DNA of 34,273 nt from a bacterium (lineage in GTDB: Bacteria > Acidobacteriota > Aminicenantia > Aminicenantales > Aminicenantaceae): positions 1-34,273 of the forward strand of contig JAGXKI010000024.1 of assembly GCA_018335295.1 (NCBI GenBank). The letters run 5' to 3'. A program made the position numbers and the translations under genes. How positions within the stretch are numbered: position 1 is the stretch's first letter; every line of letters begins with the position of its first letter. Below are positions 22,938 through 34,273 of this stretch, piece by piece. The notes below the pieces were generated by a model. It did not search any database, had not been told where the DNA came from, and was given only the letters and a program-made list of their open reading frames with translations.

Positions 22938-23756
22938 CTATACCTCCTCAGGAATAGATTCGCGGAGTCTATCAAAAATGTAATATCCTATAAAAAACAG
23001 TACCAGAGAAACCAGGAAAGTGACCCCCAATCCCTTCCAAGGGGGATAGGTCCCGAAAAAGATACAATTTTGGTAACCTCTCATGATATGAGTCATGGGA
23101 TTCAAATAGAGAAAAGTCTTGAGGATGGTGGACTGCTGGATGGTTTGGAAGGTCACAGGATAGACAATCGGAGAGGCAAAAAACCAGAAAGTGAGAAGAT
23201 TCGCTAAAATATCTTTTATGTCCCTGAAATGAACGGTCAAAGAGGAAATCATAAGGGAAAAACCCAAGGAAAAAATGAACTGAACCATTATGACGAGCGG
23301 GAGAAACAAGAGATAAGAGGTGTAGCCCTTTCCCAGGATGGGGATAAAGATGAACACAATTGGCAGGCCCAGAAGAAAATGGACCAGATTGCTGGTGACC
23401 ACCACCACAGGGAGGACTTCGGAGGGAAAAAGTATCTTCTTGATCAAATTTCCTTGCACGATCAGCACATTGGCTGACTCCAGTTGAGAAGAAGAAAACC
23501 AAACCCAGGGAAGAACGCCACAGAAGAGAAAAAGGGCGTACATCCATGGGTTCCCCCCGAAGGCCGGGTCTCTGGGCTGGATGATAAACCCAAACACGAT
23601 GGTGTACACAATCATCAGAAGAAAAGGGTTCAAAAAGGACCACAAGAAACCGAGAACAGTCCCCCTGTACCTGGCTTTGAGCTCCCGGTTCACTAGATTC
23701 TGGATAAGAACCCTGTATTTGAACAGTTCTCTTAGGTTTTTAAGGAGTTCTTTCAT
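22938..23756 (-). CDS. wzm: Polysaccharide ABC exporter permease
   Basis: The membrane subunit of the Wzm/Wzt exporter: 272 residues of the ABC-2 family with about six hydrophobic helices. The N-terminal cytoplasmic sequence LVNRELKARYRGTVLGFLWS (about 21-40) is characteristic of polysaccharide exporters and precedes TM1. The start overlaps the end of the trmN6 gene by 17 bases, and the stop abuts wzt, so translation is probably coupled along the operon. Confidence 0.93.
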   Translation of the reverse strand: MKELLKNLRELFKYRVLIQNLVNRELKARYRGTVLGFLWSFLNPFLLMIVYTIVFGFIIQPRDPAFGGNPWMYALFLFCGVLPWVWFSSSQLESANVLIVQGNLIKKILFPSEVLPVVVVTSNLVHFLLGLPIVFIFIPILGKGYTSYLLFLPLVIMVQFIFSLGFSLMISSLTVHFRDIKDILANLLTFWFFASPIVYPVTFQTIQQSTILKTFLYLNPMTHIMRGYQNCIFFGTYPPWKGLGVTFLVSLVLFFIGYYIFDRLRESIPEEV

Positions 23757-24478
23757 CTCTTCTCCCTGTAAATATTTGTTTCACTTCGGGGGTATAATTC
23801 CCTTTCCTATCATACAGAACCATCGGATTAAGGGGAATCATTTCCAAAGAAATCAAATCACATTCGGTCATAAAAAAATGGGGCGGCTCTTCTGTACTGG
23901 GATACACGTAGCGAATTTTCTTAATCTTCATTCCACTCCGCTTCAACGCTTCCATAAAATCATCTTCTCTTCGGGCCGGGAATATAAAATACGATTTTCC
24001 TTCTTTTTTTAAAAGCTTCACGGTCTTTTGCATGACTCCTTCAATGTCACATTTTATTTCGTGTTTGGCCACTGATTTCTCTAAACAGGGACTCAAATGC
24101 CCCACTTGTTTTTTTATGTAAGGAGGATTGGAAAAAATCACATCAAACCTTTGGGAAGGATGGAACTGAAAAAGGTCCTTTTCAACCACTGTAATTCGAT
24201 CCTCCAGTCCATTCAACTTCACATTCCTCCGAGCCAAATCTGCCAGGGAAGGCTGGACTTCCAAAGCTGTGATACGATGGTACGGCTTGAAACTCAATAA
24301 TAGCGATATGATCCCGCTTCCAGTTCCCAAATCGAGAAGTTCATCTCCTTTTTGAGGTTGAATAAAATCAGCAAGAAGAGGCGCATCCACAGAAAACCGG
24401 TAGCCTTTCTTTTTTTGGAGGACCTGAATCTGTCCTTCATAGAAAGAATCCAGGGTTTCATCCTCTTTCTTAAGGGGC

Positions 24479-24492
<14 letters not shown>
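23740..24492 (-). CDS. trmN6: tRNA1(Val) (adenine(37)-N6)-methyltransferase-like protein
   Basis: A SAM-dependent N6-adenine methyltransferase of the TrmN6 (YfiC) group, 250 residues from the chosen ATG. The SAM-binding motif I is LLDLGTGSG (52-60) and the catalytic motif IV is NPPY (122-125). The opening LDSFYEGQIQVLQKKKGYRFSVDAPLLADF is typical of this group. The open frame continues to 24543, but the ATG at 24492 gives the family's normal start. It overlaps atpC by 14 bases and wzm by 17. Its place between ATP synthase and polysaccharide export looks like operon packing and not a functional link. Confidence 0.87.
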
Positions 24493-26277
<1,785 letters not shown>

Positions 26278-26288
26278 TCACTCCCTTC

Positions 26289-27152
26289 TTATTTGCTTCC
26301 CAAAGCTTCGACAGCAGTCATGATTTCCAGAAGTTCTTTGGTGATGGAAGCCTGGCGGATTTTGTTCAATTCCAACGTTAAATCTGATATCAAATCCTCC
26401 GCATTTTTGGAAGCATTCTCCATAGCCATCATCCGGGCTGCCTGTTCCGCAGCCAAAGATTCAGAAAAAAAGTGATACAGCTGAGTATCAATGTACTGAG
26501 GCAGAAAAGAATCCACAAACAGGCTTACCGAGGGGTCCCAATCCGGGTAAACTCCTTTCTGATTTGTCTTCTCCGGAGGATTCAAAGGAATCAATGGGGC
26601 CACAGTGATTTTAGGAGAAAGGATTGACTTGAACTCATTGTAAATCACATAAACCGCATCCCTCTTATGCTGGATGTAAAGGTCCAGTAAATACCGGGAA
26701 ATTTGTTTCAAATCCTGAAAGGTCATCTTTTCGATCCGGTCATAATAAACTCTATCCAGAGGAAAAGATTGTTTCTGGTAGAAATTCACCCCTTTTCTTC
26801 CTAAAATCAATAAATTCACATCTGAGGACTGTTTCTTCTCCTGAAAAAAAGAAAGAGATTTCTCCAACAAATTTGAATTGAAAGAACCGCACAAACCTTT
26901 ATCTGAACTGATCACCACGCCCTCGATTTTGTTTTCTTTTCTTTTCTCCAGGAGAGGATGATGCTGCATTTGAGCCCAGAACACCACTTTTTCAGCCAGA
27001 CCCGGAGAATTGTGCCAGAATGGCCGAGATTCCATCACCTGGCGTTGAGATTTCTTGAACCGAGCCGTGGCCACCGTTTTCATGGCCTTGGTGATCTCCT
27101 GAATGTTTTGGACACTTTTGATTCTTCGGCGTAGATCGATCAGAGAAGCCAT
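26289..27152 (-). CDS. atpG: ATP synthase F1 gamma subunit
   Basis: The central rotor shaft of F1, 287 residues, the usual length. The N-terminal coiled-coil helix opens MASLIDLRRRIKSVQNIQEITKAMKTVA and the C-terminal helix closes with NKIRQASITKELLEIMTAVEAL; both are the conserved family ends. The Rossmann-like middle contains SSDKGLCGSFN. It begins directly after the atpA stop. Confidence 0.97.
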   Translation of the reverse strand: MASLIDLRRRIKSVQNIQEITKAMKTVATARFKKSQRQVMESRPFWHNSPGLAEKVVFWAQMQHHPLLEKRKENKIEGVVISSDKGLCGSFNSNLLEKSLSFFQEKKQSSDVNLLILGRKGVNFYQKQSFPLDRVYYDRIEKMTFQDLKQISRYLLDLYIQHKRDAVYVIYNEFKSILSPKITVAPLIPLNPPEKTNQKGVYPDWDPSVSLFVDSFLPQYIDTQLYHFFSESLAAEQAARMMAMENASKNAEDLISDLTLELNKIRQASITKELLEIMTAVEALGSK

Positions 27153-29267
<2,115 letters not shown>

Positions 29268-29278
<11 letters not shown>

Positions 29279-29834
29279 ACATCTCCCCGATTCTTTGGAT
29301 GGATTCCTGGATAATCCGAAACTGATCCTGTGAAGACATCTTCCTTCGGATCCTCTGTTCAGCCAGTTGGACGCTCAAATCAGCGACATATTCTTTGAGT
29401 TCCTGGACTCCCACCGAAGTAATATTTTCGATTTCCTCTTGAGTATCCTTTTTAATGGTTTTCACCTCTTCTTGAGCTTGTTGGAGGATTTTTTCTTTTT
29501 CTTTCTTCCCTTCTTTTCGGGATTGCTTTTTCATCTTTTCTGTTTCCTCTCCCACTCTCTTCAAGCGTTTTTGAGCCTCCTTGAGTTTCTTCTGAGCCTG
29601 TTTCTGGGATTTTTCTGCCTCTTGGAGTTTGTTTTGAATGTCTTGAGTTCTTTGGTTGAGAAGCGAACGAAAGGGCTTGTAAAGTAAATACGTGAGCCCT
29701 CCAAAAAGAACCACAAAATTGAGGGCTTGAGCTAACAGATCTCTGGTTCTGGAGCCGTGTTCATCCTGAGAGGCCATCCCTATGAATAAAGGGATAGTGA
29801 GAAATAAAACCAGTATCTGTTTTTTGTGAAGCAT
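29268..29834 (-). CDS. atpF: ATP synthase F0 b subunit
   Basis: A 188-residue peripheral-stalk subunit. Two hydrophobic stretches are visible: one at residues 6-21, which may be a cleaved signal, and the membrane anchor at about 36-52 (ALNFVVLFGGLTYLLYKPF). A long charged coiled coil follows. The ATG at 29834 overlaps the stop of the preceding b-type gene by one base; a TTG just upstream is less likely. Confidence 0.9.
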
Positions 29835-30250
29835 CAATGAAGCAATTTCCGTTCGATCTTCTCAGCGAGATCTTCACTCTCTGACTTTAGCTTCTTTTTC
29901 AGTTCTGTTTTATTTTTTTCCATCTCCTTTTTAGCCTGTTCAACTTGATTTTGGCATTCCTTGTTGATTTCTTCGATCATTCTTTCTTTTTCCTTCAACG
30001 CTTCCTGCTTGAAATTTTCTCGAGTCTCCTGCGACTCTTCCTTCGCCTCCTTTAAATTTTGTTCTATCTTTTGGAGAGTTTGCTCATACTCTTCCCATTC
30101 TTTATCCTTGGAGTTAAAGTTTTTGTTGATCTTGCGGTTCCGTTTATCCATTATGAACCGGATAGGATTAAAGAACAATTTGGAAAGAACAAACAGTAAA
30201 AGCCAGGCGAGTAAAAATATGAGGACAGCATTTATATTTATTGAAAGCAT
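29834..30250 (-). CDS. atpF: ATP synthase F0 b'-type subunit
   Basis: A 138-residue second b-type subunit, with one membrane helix at residues 5-28 (NAVLIFLLAWLLLFVLSKLFF), the NPIRFIMDKR junction and a charged coiled coil to the end. Paired b and b' genes form heterodimeric stalks in several phyla. It is the first gene of the ATP synthase run. No atpB (a) or atpE (c) gene precedes it. Confidence 0.88.
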   Translation of the reverse strand: MLSININAVLIFLLAWLLLFVLSKLFFNPIRFIMDKRNRKINKNFNSKDKEWEEYEQTLQKIEQNLKEAKEESQETRENFKQEALKEKERMIEEINKECQNQVEQAKKEMEKNKTELKKKLKSESEDLAEKIERKLLH

Positions 30251-30272
30251 TGGTAGAAAGATTAAAAAAGAT

Positions 30273-30285
30273 GTCTAATTTAGAC
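30273..30285. promoter_or_regulatory. 13-base palindrome upstream of the ATP synthase genes
   Basis: GTCTAATTTAGAC, symmetric around one base, 22 bases before the first atp start codon. It could be an operator. A TTGACT lies farther upstream on the minus strand, but no convincing -10 box was found with it. Confidence 0.3.
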
Positions 30286-30368
30286 TAAAATGTAACAATT
30301 TTTACCTAAAAAAGCAAGTCAACGGGGGAAGCATTTTCATTTCCATAGCTTGAAAATAGCTGCTAAAT

Positions 30369-31670
30369 TCAAGGATGAAAATTTCCTCTGGGGAACAACT
30401 TTTTGACTTCTCCGGCTAAAAACAAAGATCCGCTGATGATCACACTCCCTCCCTCACCAGCTAGCTGAACGGCCTTGGGGACAGCTTGGCTGACTTCAGG
30501 TTCTAACAGGAGACGATCCCGGTAGCGAAGGGTCCTATCTTTAATCTGTTGGGGAGAAGCCGATTTATGGAAAGGAAAGCGGGTGAGTATGACCTTTTCG
30601 GTCAAGGGGAAAAGAATGTCCGCGACTTTTTCGATTTCTTTGTTTTTCATGACAGCAAAAACCAAAACCAAAGGGGGAGGGACAAAATTCTGGATATATT
30701 CTCTTAAGGCCAGAGCCCCCTCTTCGTTATGAGCTCCATCTAAAAGGATCAAAGGAGACCGGGAAATCACTTCCAGCCGTGCTTCCCATTCCGTGGTCTC
30801 AATCCCTTGAATGATTTTCTCCGTTTCCAGCCCCCAGTTCGGACTCAGCCGTTCTGAAGCCAGGATAGCTACACTGGCATTCTTTCCTTGGTGCTCGCCG
30901 TGGAGAGCCGGAGTGAACTTGTAGGTATGGGAATCAGACCGGTACTCAAAAGAATAACCCCAGGAACCTCGGTGAACAAGACATTCCTTTCCGTTTTCAA
31001 AAACTCCATAAAAAGGGGCCTTGACTTCCTGGGCTCTTTTCTTGATTGTGGCATAAGCCTCGGGTTTCTCCACTCCGCAGACCACTTCCACGCCGGGTTT
31101 GAGGACCCCGGCTTTTTCAAAGGCGATCTGAGATAAGCTCTCTCCTAAAAATTCTTTGTGTTCCATAGAAACGGTGGTGATCACAGAAAGTGCTGGGTCC
31201 ACCACATTGGTCGCATCAAAGCGTCCCCCCATTCCTACCTCCAGAACAGCCATATCCACATTTTGTTCTTGGAAATAAAGGAAAGCCAAACAGGTCATGT
31301 GTTCAAAAAAAGTGGGAGGATGGGAGAGTTTCTTTCTTTCAATCAACTGTTCAATCTTCTCCTTGAGCAGAGATAAAAGGCGGCAAAAACTCTCCGGAGG
31401 AACGGGGTTCTTTCCTACTTGGATTCTTTCCTCTGTACGGATCAAATGAGGAGAGGTATAGAGGCCGGCTTTGTAGTGATGAAGAGATAAAATTCGGGTC
31501 AGCATGGCACAAACAGAACCCTTGCCGTTGGAACCAGCCACCAGGATGGAAGGGTATTTTTGGTGGGGGTTGTCTACAGAAGACAGGAGAGTCCTGACAT
31601 TATCCAGGCCGAATTTAATTCCTTGAGCCTGGACATGTTCAAGGTACTCCAAACACTGTTTGTAATTCAT
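30369..31670 (-). CDS. folC: Folylpolyglutamate/dihydrofolate synthase
   Basis: Adds glutamate to dihydropteroate and/or to tetrahydrofolates in the cytoplasm. The 433-residue length is normal. The Mur-ligase-type P-loop is GSNGKGS (46-52), followed by TSPHL, the metal-site region VGMGGRFDATNVVDP, and the C-terminal domain with LLDGAHNEEGAL. It overlaps accD by four bases, an arrangement (accD-folC) seen in many bacteria. About 118 bases separate it from the ATP synthase genes. Confidence 0.95.
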   Translation of the reverse strand: MNYKQCLEYLEHVQAQGIKFGLDNVRTLLSSVDNPHQKYPSILVAGSNGKGSVCAMLTRILSLHHYKAGLYTSPHLIRTEERIQVGKNPVPPESFCRLLSLLKEKIEQLIERKKLSHPPTFFEHMTCLAFLYFQEQNVDMAVLEVGMGGRFDATNVVDPALSVITTVSMEHKEFLGESLSQIAFEKAGVLKPGVEVVCGVEKPEAYATIKKRAQEVKAPFYGVFENGKECLVHRGSWGYSFEYRSDSHTYKFTPALHGEHQGKNASVAILASERLSPNWGLETEKIIQGIETTEWEARLEVISRSPLILLDGAHNEEGALALREYIQNFVPPPLVLVFAVMKNKEIEKVADILFPLTEKVILTRFPFHKSASPQQIKDRTLRYRDRLLLEPEVSQAVPKAVQLAGEGGSVIISGSLFLAGEVKKLFPRGNFHP

Positions 31671-32458
31671 CGAGGGAGATTCAGAAAAAGTCGAACCGCT
31701 CTGATAATATAAGGCCGCAAATGCTTTCTCTGCACCACATCATCCAGCATTCCGTGTTGCAGGAGAAATTCGGAACGCTGGAAACCTTTGGGCAGTTTTT
31801 GCTTAATGGTCTGCTCGATCACCCGAGGCCCTGCAAACCCAATCAGAGCATTAGGCTCAGCAATGTTGATATCCCCCAGCATGGCAAAGCTGGCTGTAAC
31901 TCCCCCCGTGGTAGGATCGGTGAGTACAGAAATATAAGGGATTTGGGCTTCCTCCAACCTAGCGATCGCGGAGCTAGTTTTCATCATCTGCATCAAAGAG
32001 AGAGTTCCCTCCTGCATCCGGGCTCCCCCAGAGCAGGAAATAATGATGATGGGAAGTTTTTCATTCAGAGCTCGTTCCAGAGCCCTGGTGACTTTTTCTC
32101 CCACCACCGAGCCCATGCTTCCGCCGAGAAAACGGAAATCCATGACCGAAATGATCACGCGAATCCCCTCCATAGTTCCCACTGTATTCACCACAGCATC
32201 CGGGTTGGAGGTCTTTTCTCTGTATTCCCGCAGTCTCTGAGAATATTTTTTAGTGTCTTCAAACTTCAAAGGATCGTCGGAATGAATGTTCTCATCCAAC
32301 TTTTCAAACTGAGCTTGATCGTAAAGGAACCCCAGACGTTCTTTGGGAGTCAACCGGAAGTGAAAATTACAAGCAGGACATACCGAATAATTATCAAGGA
32401 TATCCTTTTTATAGAGGATTCGACGGCATTGGTTGCAGCGGGTCCATAATCCTTTCAT
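31667..32458 (-). CDS. accD: Acetyl-CoA carboxylase carboxyltransferase subunit beta
   Basis: Half of the carboxyltransferase that makes malonyl-CoA for fatty-acid synthesis; it works with AccA, which is not in the window. The 263 residues start with the zinc ribbon C8-x2-C11 and C27-x2-C30, followed by the crotonase-like core with FLGGSMGSVVGEK, SCSGGARMQEG and DPTTGGVTASFAMLGD. The ATG at 32458 has only a weak purine-rich ribosome site. It is coupled to folC. Confidence 0.96.
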   Translation of the reverse strand: MKGLWTRCNQCRRILYKKDILDNYSVCPACNFHFRLTPKERLGFLYDQAQFEKLDENIHSDDPLKFEDTKKYSQRLREYREKTSNPDAVVNTVGTMEGIRVIISVMDFRFLGGSMGSVVGEKVTRALERALNEKLPIIIISCSGGARMQEGTLSLMQMMKTSSAIARLEEAQIPYISVLTDPTTGGVTASFAMLGDINIAEPNALIGFAGPRVIEQTIKQKLPKGFQRSEFLLQHGMLDDVVQRKHLRPYIIRAVRLFLNLPR

Positions 32459-32604
32459 ATTTTTCTCTCTTTGGGCTCAAGCTTGGCTGGGCCGAAAGTC
32501 ATCATACTAAAAATCCTTTTTTATTGAAAGCCCACTCTTTTTCCCTCTATTCATCCCCCTCCATCACCCGAGATGGTTCATTATCTTTACAATAATCAAG
32601 GGTT

Positions 32605-32624
32605 GGGAAAGGCTTCCCTTTCCC
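32605..32624. terminator. Hairpin in the gap after the response regulator
   Basis: GGGAAAGG (32605-32612) pairs with CCTTTCCC (32617-32624) over a 4-base loop. It lies about 40 bases past the stop of the response regulator on the minus strand, but lacks a following T-run. The remaining bases of 32459-32662 show nothing else. Confidence 0.35.
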
Positions 32625-32662
32625 CCTACGAACCCAAACCGATAAAAAGAGAGGGGAACGGA

Positions 32663-33139
32663 TCAGGAAGATTTATTTTTTTTCGATGAAGAAGCCTCAG
32701 GACCCATTTGGCGGAGTATCTTTTTTACATCCTCAGGTTGAGGAAGCTCTTCTTCAATATCCGTTTCATCCTGGAGTAAATTCATTATCGACTGAATAAG
32801 TTTTTTCTCATCAAAGGGTTTTTCGAAATAATCGGAAGCTCCGAAAGACCGCAGAGCTTCATTCCTGTACTGAGGACCTTTATACAATCCTGTAACAATC
32901 ACAATGGGCAGACTCCCTTTGGTTTCAGTTGAGATTTTTTGAGTCAAATCAAAACCATGATATTTGGGGAGCATGGCCTCCAGCAGTATCAGGTCAGGTT
33001 TTTCGGATTTGTACTTCTCATAAGCTTCTTGGCCGTCTGCAGCTTTGAGGATCTGAAAATCATAGGAATCAAAAAGGCTGGCCATCTTATCCAGACTTTT
33101 TTTATCATAATCCACGATGAGAATTTTCTTTTCTGACAT
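32663..33139 (-). CDS. Receiver-domain protein with Glu at the phosphorylation site
   Basis: A 158-residue single receiver domain (about 4-122) with a short charged tail. The acidic pair is D10 and D12 (IVDYD), the switch Thr lies in IVIVTGL, and the conserved Lys in YFEKPF. The phosphoacceptor position, normally Asp before the MLP sequence, is Glu (E54 in LILLEAMLPK). Glu often mimics the phosphorylated state, so the protein may be fixed in an active form or signal without phosphorylation. There is no output domain and no histidine kinase nearby. The promoter at 33157-33185 is close to consensus, with a leader of about 11 bases and no strong ribosome site. Confidence 0.88.
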   Translation of the reverse strand: MSEKKILIVDYDKKSLDKMASLFDSYDFQILKAADGQEAYEKYKSEKPDLILLEAMLPKYHGFDLTQKISTETKGSLPIVIVTGLYKGPQYRNEALRSFGASDYFEKPFDEKKLIQSIMNLLQDETDIEEELPQPEDVKKILRQMGPEASSSKKNKSS

Positions 33140-33156
33140 AACCCAAATCTAAAAAG

Positions 33157-33185
33157 ATTCTAGGATAGACTTTCCCTATTGTCAA
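33157..33185 (-). promoter_or_regulatory. Promoter of the receiver-domain gene
   Basis: On the minus strand a perfect TTGACA (33185-33180), a 17-base spacer and TAGAAT (33162-33157). Confidence 0.7.
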
Positions 33186-33248
33186 ACTTCTAAATCATTC
33201 CCAAAAAGACCATGCCCATTCAGGCTAAAAGAAACAGTGCCACGAATA

Positions 33249-33278
33249 TTGATAGGGTCAATTTCTTTGTGGTATATT
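33249..33278 (+). promoter_or_regulatory. Promoter giving a leaderless glycosyltransferase mRNA
   Basis: TTGATA (33249-33254), an 18-base spacer ending in TGG (a TGn extension) and TATATT (33273-33278). Seven bases separate the -10 box from the ATG at 33286, and no Shine-Dalgarno sequence is present. Confidence 0.6.
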
Positions 33279-33285
33279 AGCTAAG

Positions 33286-34266
33286 ATGAAAAGTTCCACT
33301 CAATATGAATTATCTTTAGTCATTCCTGTATTTAATGAAGCAGAAAATCTGTCTGAATTATTTGAAGAAATATTGAATTCATGCTCCCAACTGGGAAAGA
33401 CCTATGAAATCCTGTTTGTGGATGACGGAAGTTGGGATCAATCCTTCTCTATTTTAAAAAAAATCCAGAAGAACCATTCCCAAGTTAAGATCATAAGTTT
33501 GAGAAAAAATTTTGGTCAAACCGCAGCTATTTCTGCAGGTTTCGATCACGCCAAAGGGGATGTCATCATCACCTTGGACGGCGATTTACAGAACGATCCT
33601 CAAGATTTCATCCACCTTATCCGTAAAATTGAGGAAGGATATGATGTGGTCAGCGGATGGAGGAAAAAAAGAAAAGACAAATTCTTCACCCGGAAACTTC
33701 CTTCCCTTATCGCCAACCGCCTTATTTCTTTTATCACCCGAGTCAAACTTCATGATTTTGGATGCACTCTGAAAGCTTTCCGAAAAGAAGTGGTGGAAAA
33801 CATCAATCTCTACGGAGAACTGCACCGATTCATCCCGGCCATCGCCAGTCATATGGGTGTTTCCATCGCTGAAGTCCCGGTCAACCACCGTCCCCGCCGC
33901 CGGGGAAAATCAAAATACAGTCTTCTCCGCTTTTTCAACGTCATCCTGGACTTATTGACAGTCAAATTTATGCTGAGTTATTCCACAAGACCTCTTCAGA
34001 TATTCGGGGCCTTCGGAATCGTCAGCGGAGGTTTGGGATTTTTCTTGGGTGTTTATCTTTCTTATCAGCGTCTTATCCTCAAAATCGGAATAAGCGACCG
34101 CCCTCTCCTCTTATTGGCTATCCTTCTGATGGTCATTGGGATTCAATTTATCACCTTGGGGCTTCTTGCTGAGATTATGGTCCGGTCCTACCACGAATCG
34201 GTGGAAAAAAAAATCTATTTCATCAGAGAAATCATCGATTCTGATTCTGAAAAACAACAAGACTGA
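33286..34266 (+). CDS. GT2 glycosyltransferase, DPM1/ArnC/GtrB type
   Basis: A 326-residue membrane-bound glycosyltransferase of the polyprenyl-phosphate sugar synthase group, which moves a sugar from a nucleotide donor to a lipid phosphate on the inner face of the membrane. The GT-A domain has SLVIPVFNEAENL (10-22), VDDGS (45-49), the metal-site DGDLQNDP (98-105) and RRRGKSKYS (204-212). Two C-terminal membrane helices follow at about 238-259 and 273-296, as in GtrB and ArnC. The sugar is unknown. It is divergent from the receiver-domain gene and complete within the window. Confidence 0.93.
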   Translation: MKSSTQYELSLVIPVFNEAENLSELFEEILNSCSQLGKTYEILFVDDGSWDQSFSILKKIQKNHSQVKIISLRKNFGQTAAISAGFDHAKGDVIITLDGDLQNDPQDFIHLIRKIEEGYDVVSGWRKKRKDKFFTRKLPSLIANRLISFITRVKLHDFGCTLKAFRKEVVENINLYGELHRFIPAIASHMGVSIAEVPVNHRPRRRGKSKYSLLRFFNVILDLLTVKFMLSYSTRPLQIFGAFGIVSGGLGFFLGVYLSYQRLILKIGISDRPLLLLAILLMVIGIQFITLGLLAEIMVRSYHESVEKKIYFIREIIDSDSEKQQD

Positions 34267-34273
34267 AACCCAA

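Noticed and set aside
22972-23643. A 223-codon open frame in another frame of the wzm region
   Set aside because: It overlaps the convincing permease gene on the same strand; the translation has scattered Cys/His/Pro-rich sequence and no family likeness.
31721-32449. A 242-codon open frame on the plus strand opposite accD
   Set aside because: It lies wholly antisense to a clear accD gene; the translation shows no domain, and no promoter or ribosome site was seen.

Overview
The window reads as a dense chromosomal segment of a diderm (Gram-negative) anaerobe. Envelope genes support the outer membrane: a family 9 heptosyltransferase, RfaE2 for ADP-heptose, a Wzm/Wzt polysaccharide exporter, SurA/PpiC-type periplasmic chaperones and an EnvC-like amidase activator. 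Anaerobic life is suggested by the flavodiiron protein FprA and a PflX-type radical SAM protein. The gene mix would fit Aminicenantota/Acidobacteriota-like or deltaproteobacteria-like lineages. That placement is inference from gene content only; there is no rRNA or other strong marker here. No tRNA, rRNA, CRISPR array or transposase gene was seen.

Layout. (1) 81-3782: a radical SAM gene faces a minus-strand block of fprA, a GT9 glycosyltransferase and a small hypothetical gene. (2) 4013-7225: two tandem paralogous sodium-coupled NSS transporters, each with its own copy of one conserved promoter/leader, separated by a 407-base gap built largely of dispersed repeats. (3) 7257-11712: a compact cluster of flippase-like membrane protein, EnvC-like protein, CtpA-like protein and YibQ-type deacetylase, ending at a perfect bidirectional hairpin terminator. 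The EnvC-like and CtpA-like proteins have both lost catalytic residues. (4) 11791-13688: a membrane protein made of two internal repeats and a putative lipoprotein, on either side of a repeat-bearing gap. (5) 13707-19112: mfd followed by two parvulin-type chaperone genes; the middle gene has its signal peptide out of frame at a run of ten A. (6) 19217-21114: a 79-residue conserved-looking small protein, an exported class I amidotransferase-like hydrolase, and an AT-rich block leading to a strong promoter and a 20-codon ORF. (7) 33139-21132, minus strand: response regulator, accD-folC, then an apparently continuous run of atpF'-atpF-atpH-atpA-atpG-atpD-atpC-trmN6-wzm-wzt-rfaE2. (8) 33286-34266: a DPM1/ArnC-type glycosyltransferase.

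The genes do not form one dedicated new system. Most serve envelope construction, protein folding in the periplasm and energy coupling. The most unusual signals are: five genes whose predicted transcription start falls on or within a base or two of the start codon (leaderless mRNAs), the paired pseudoenzymes of the EnvC/Ctp cluster, the A10 tract that splits a signal peptide from its chaperone, the repeat mosaic between the transporters, and the strong promoter driving a tiny ORF.
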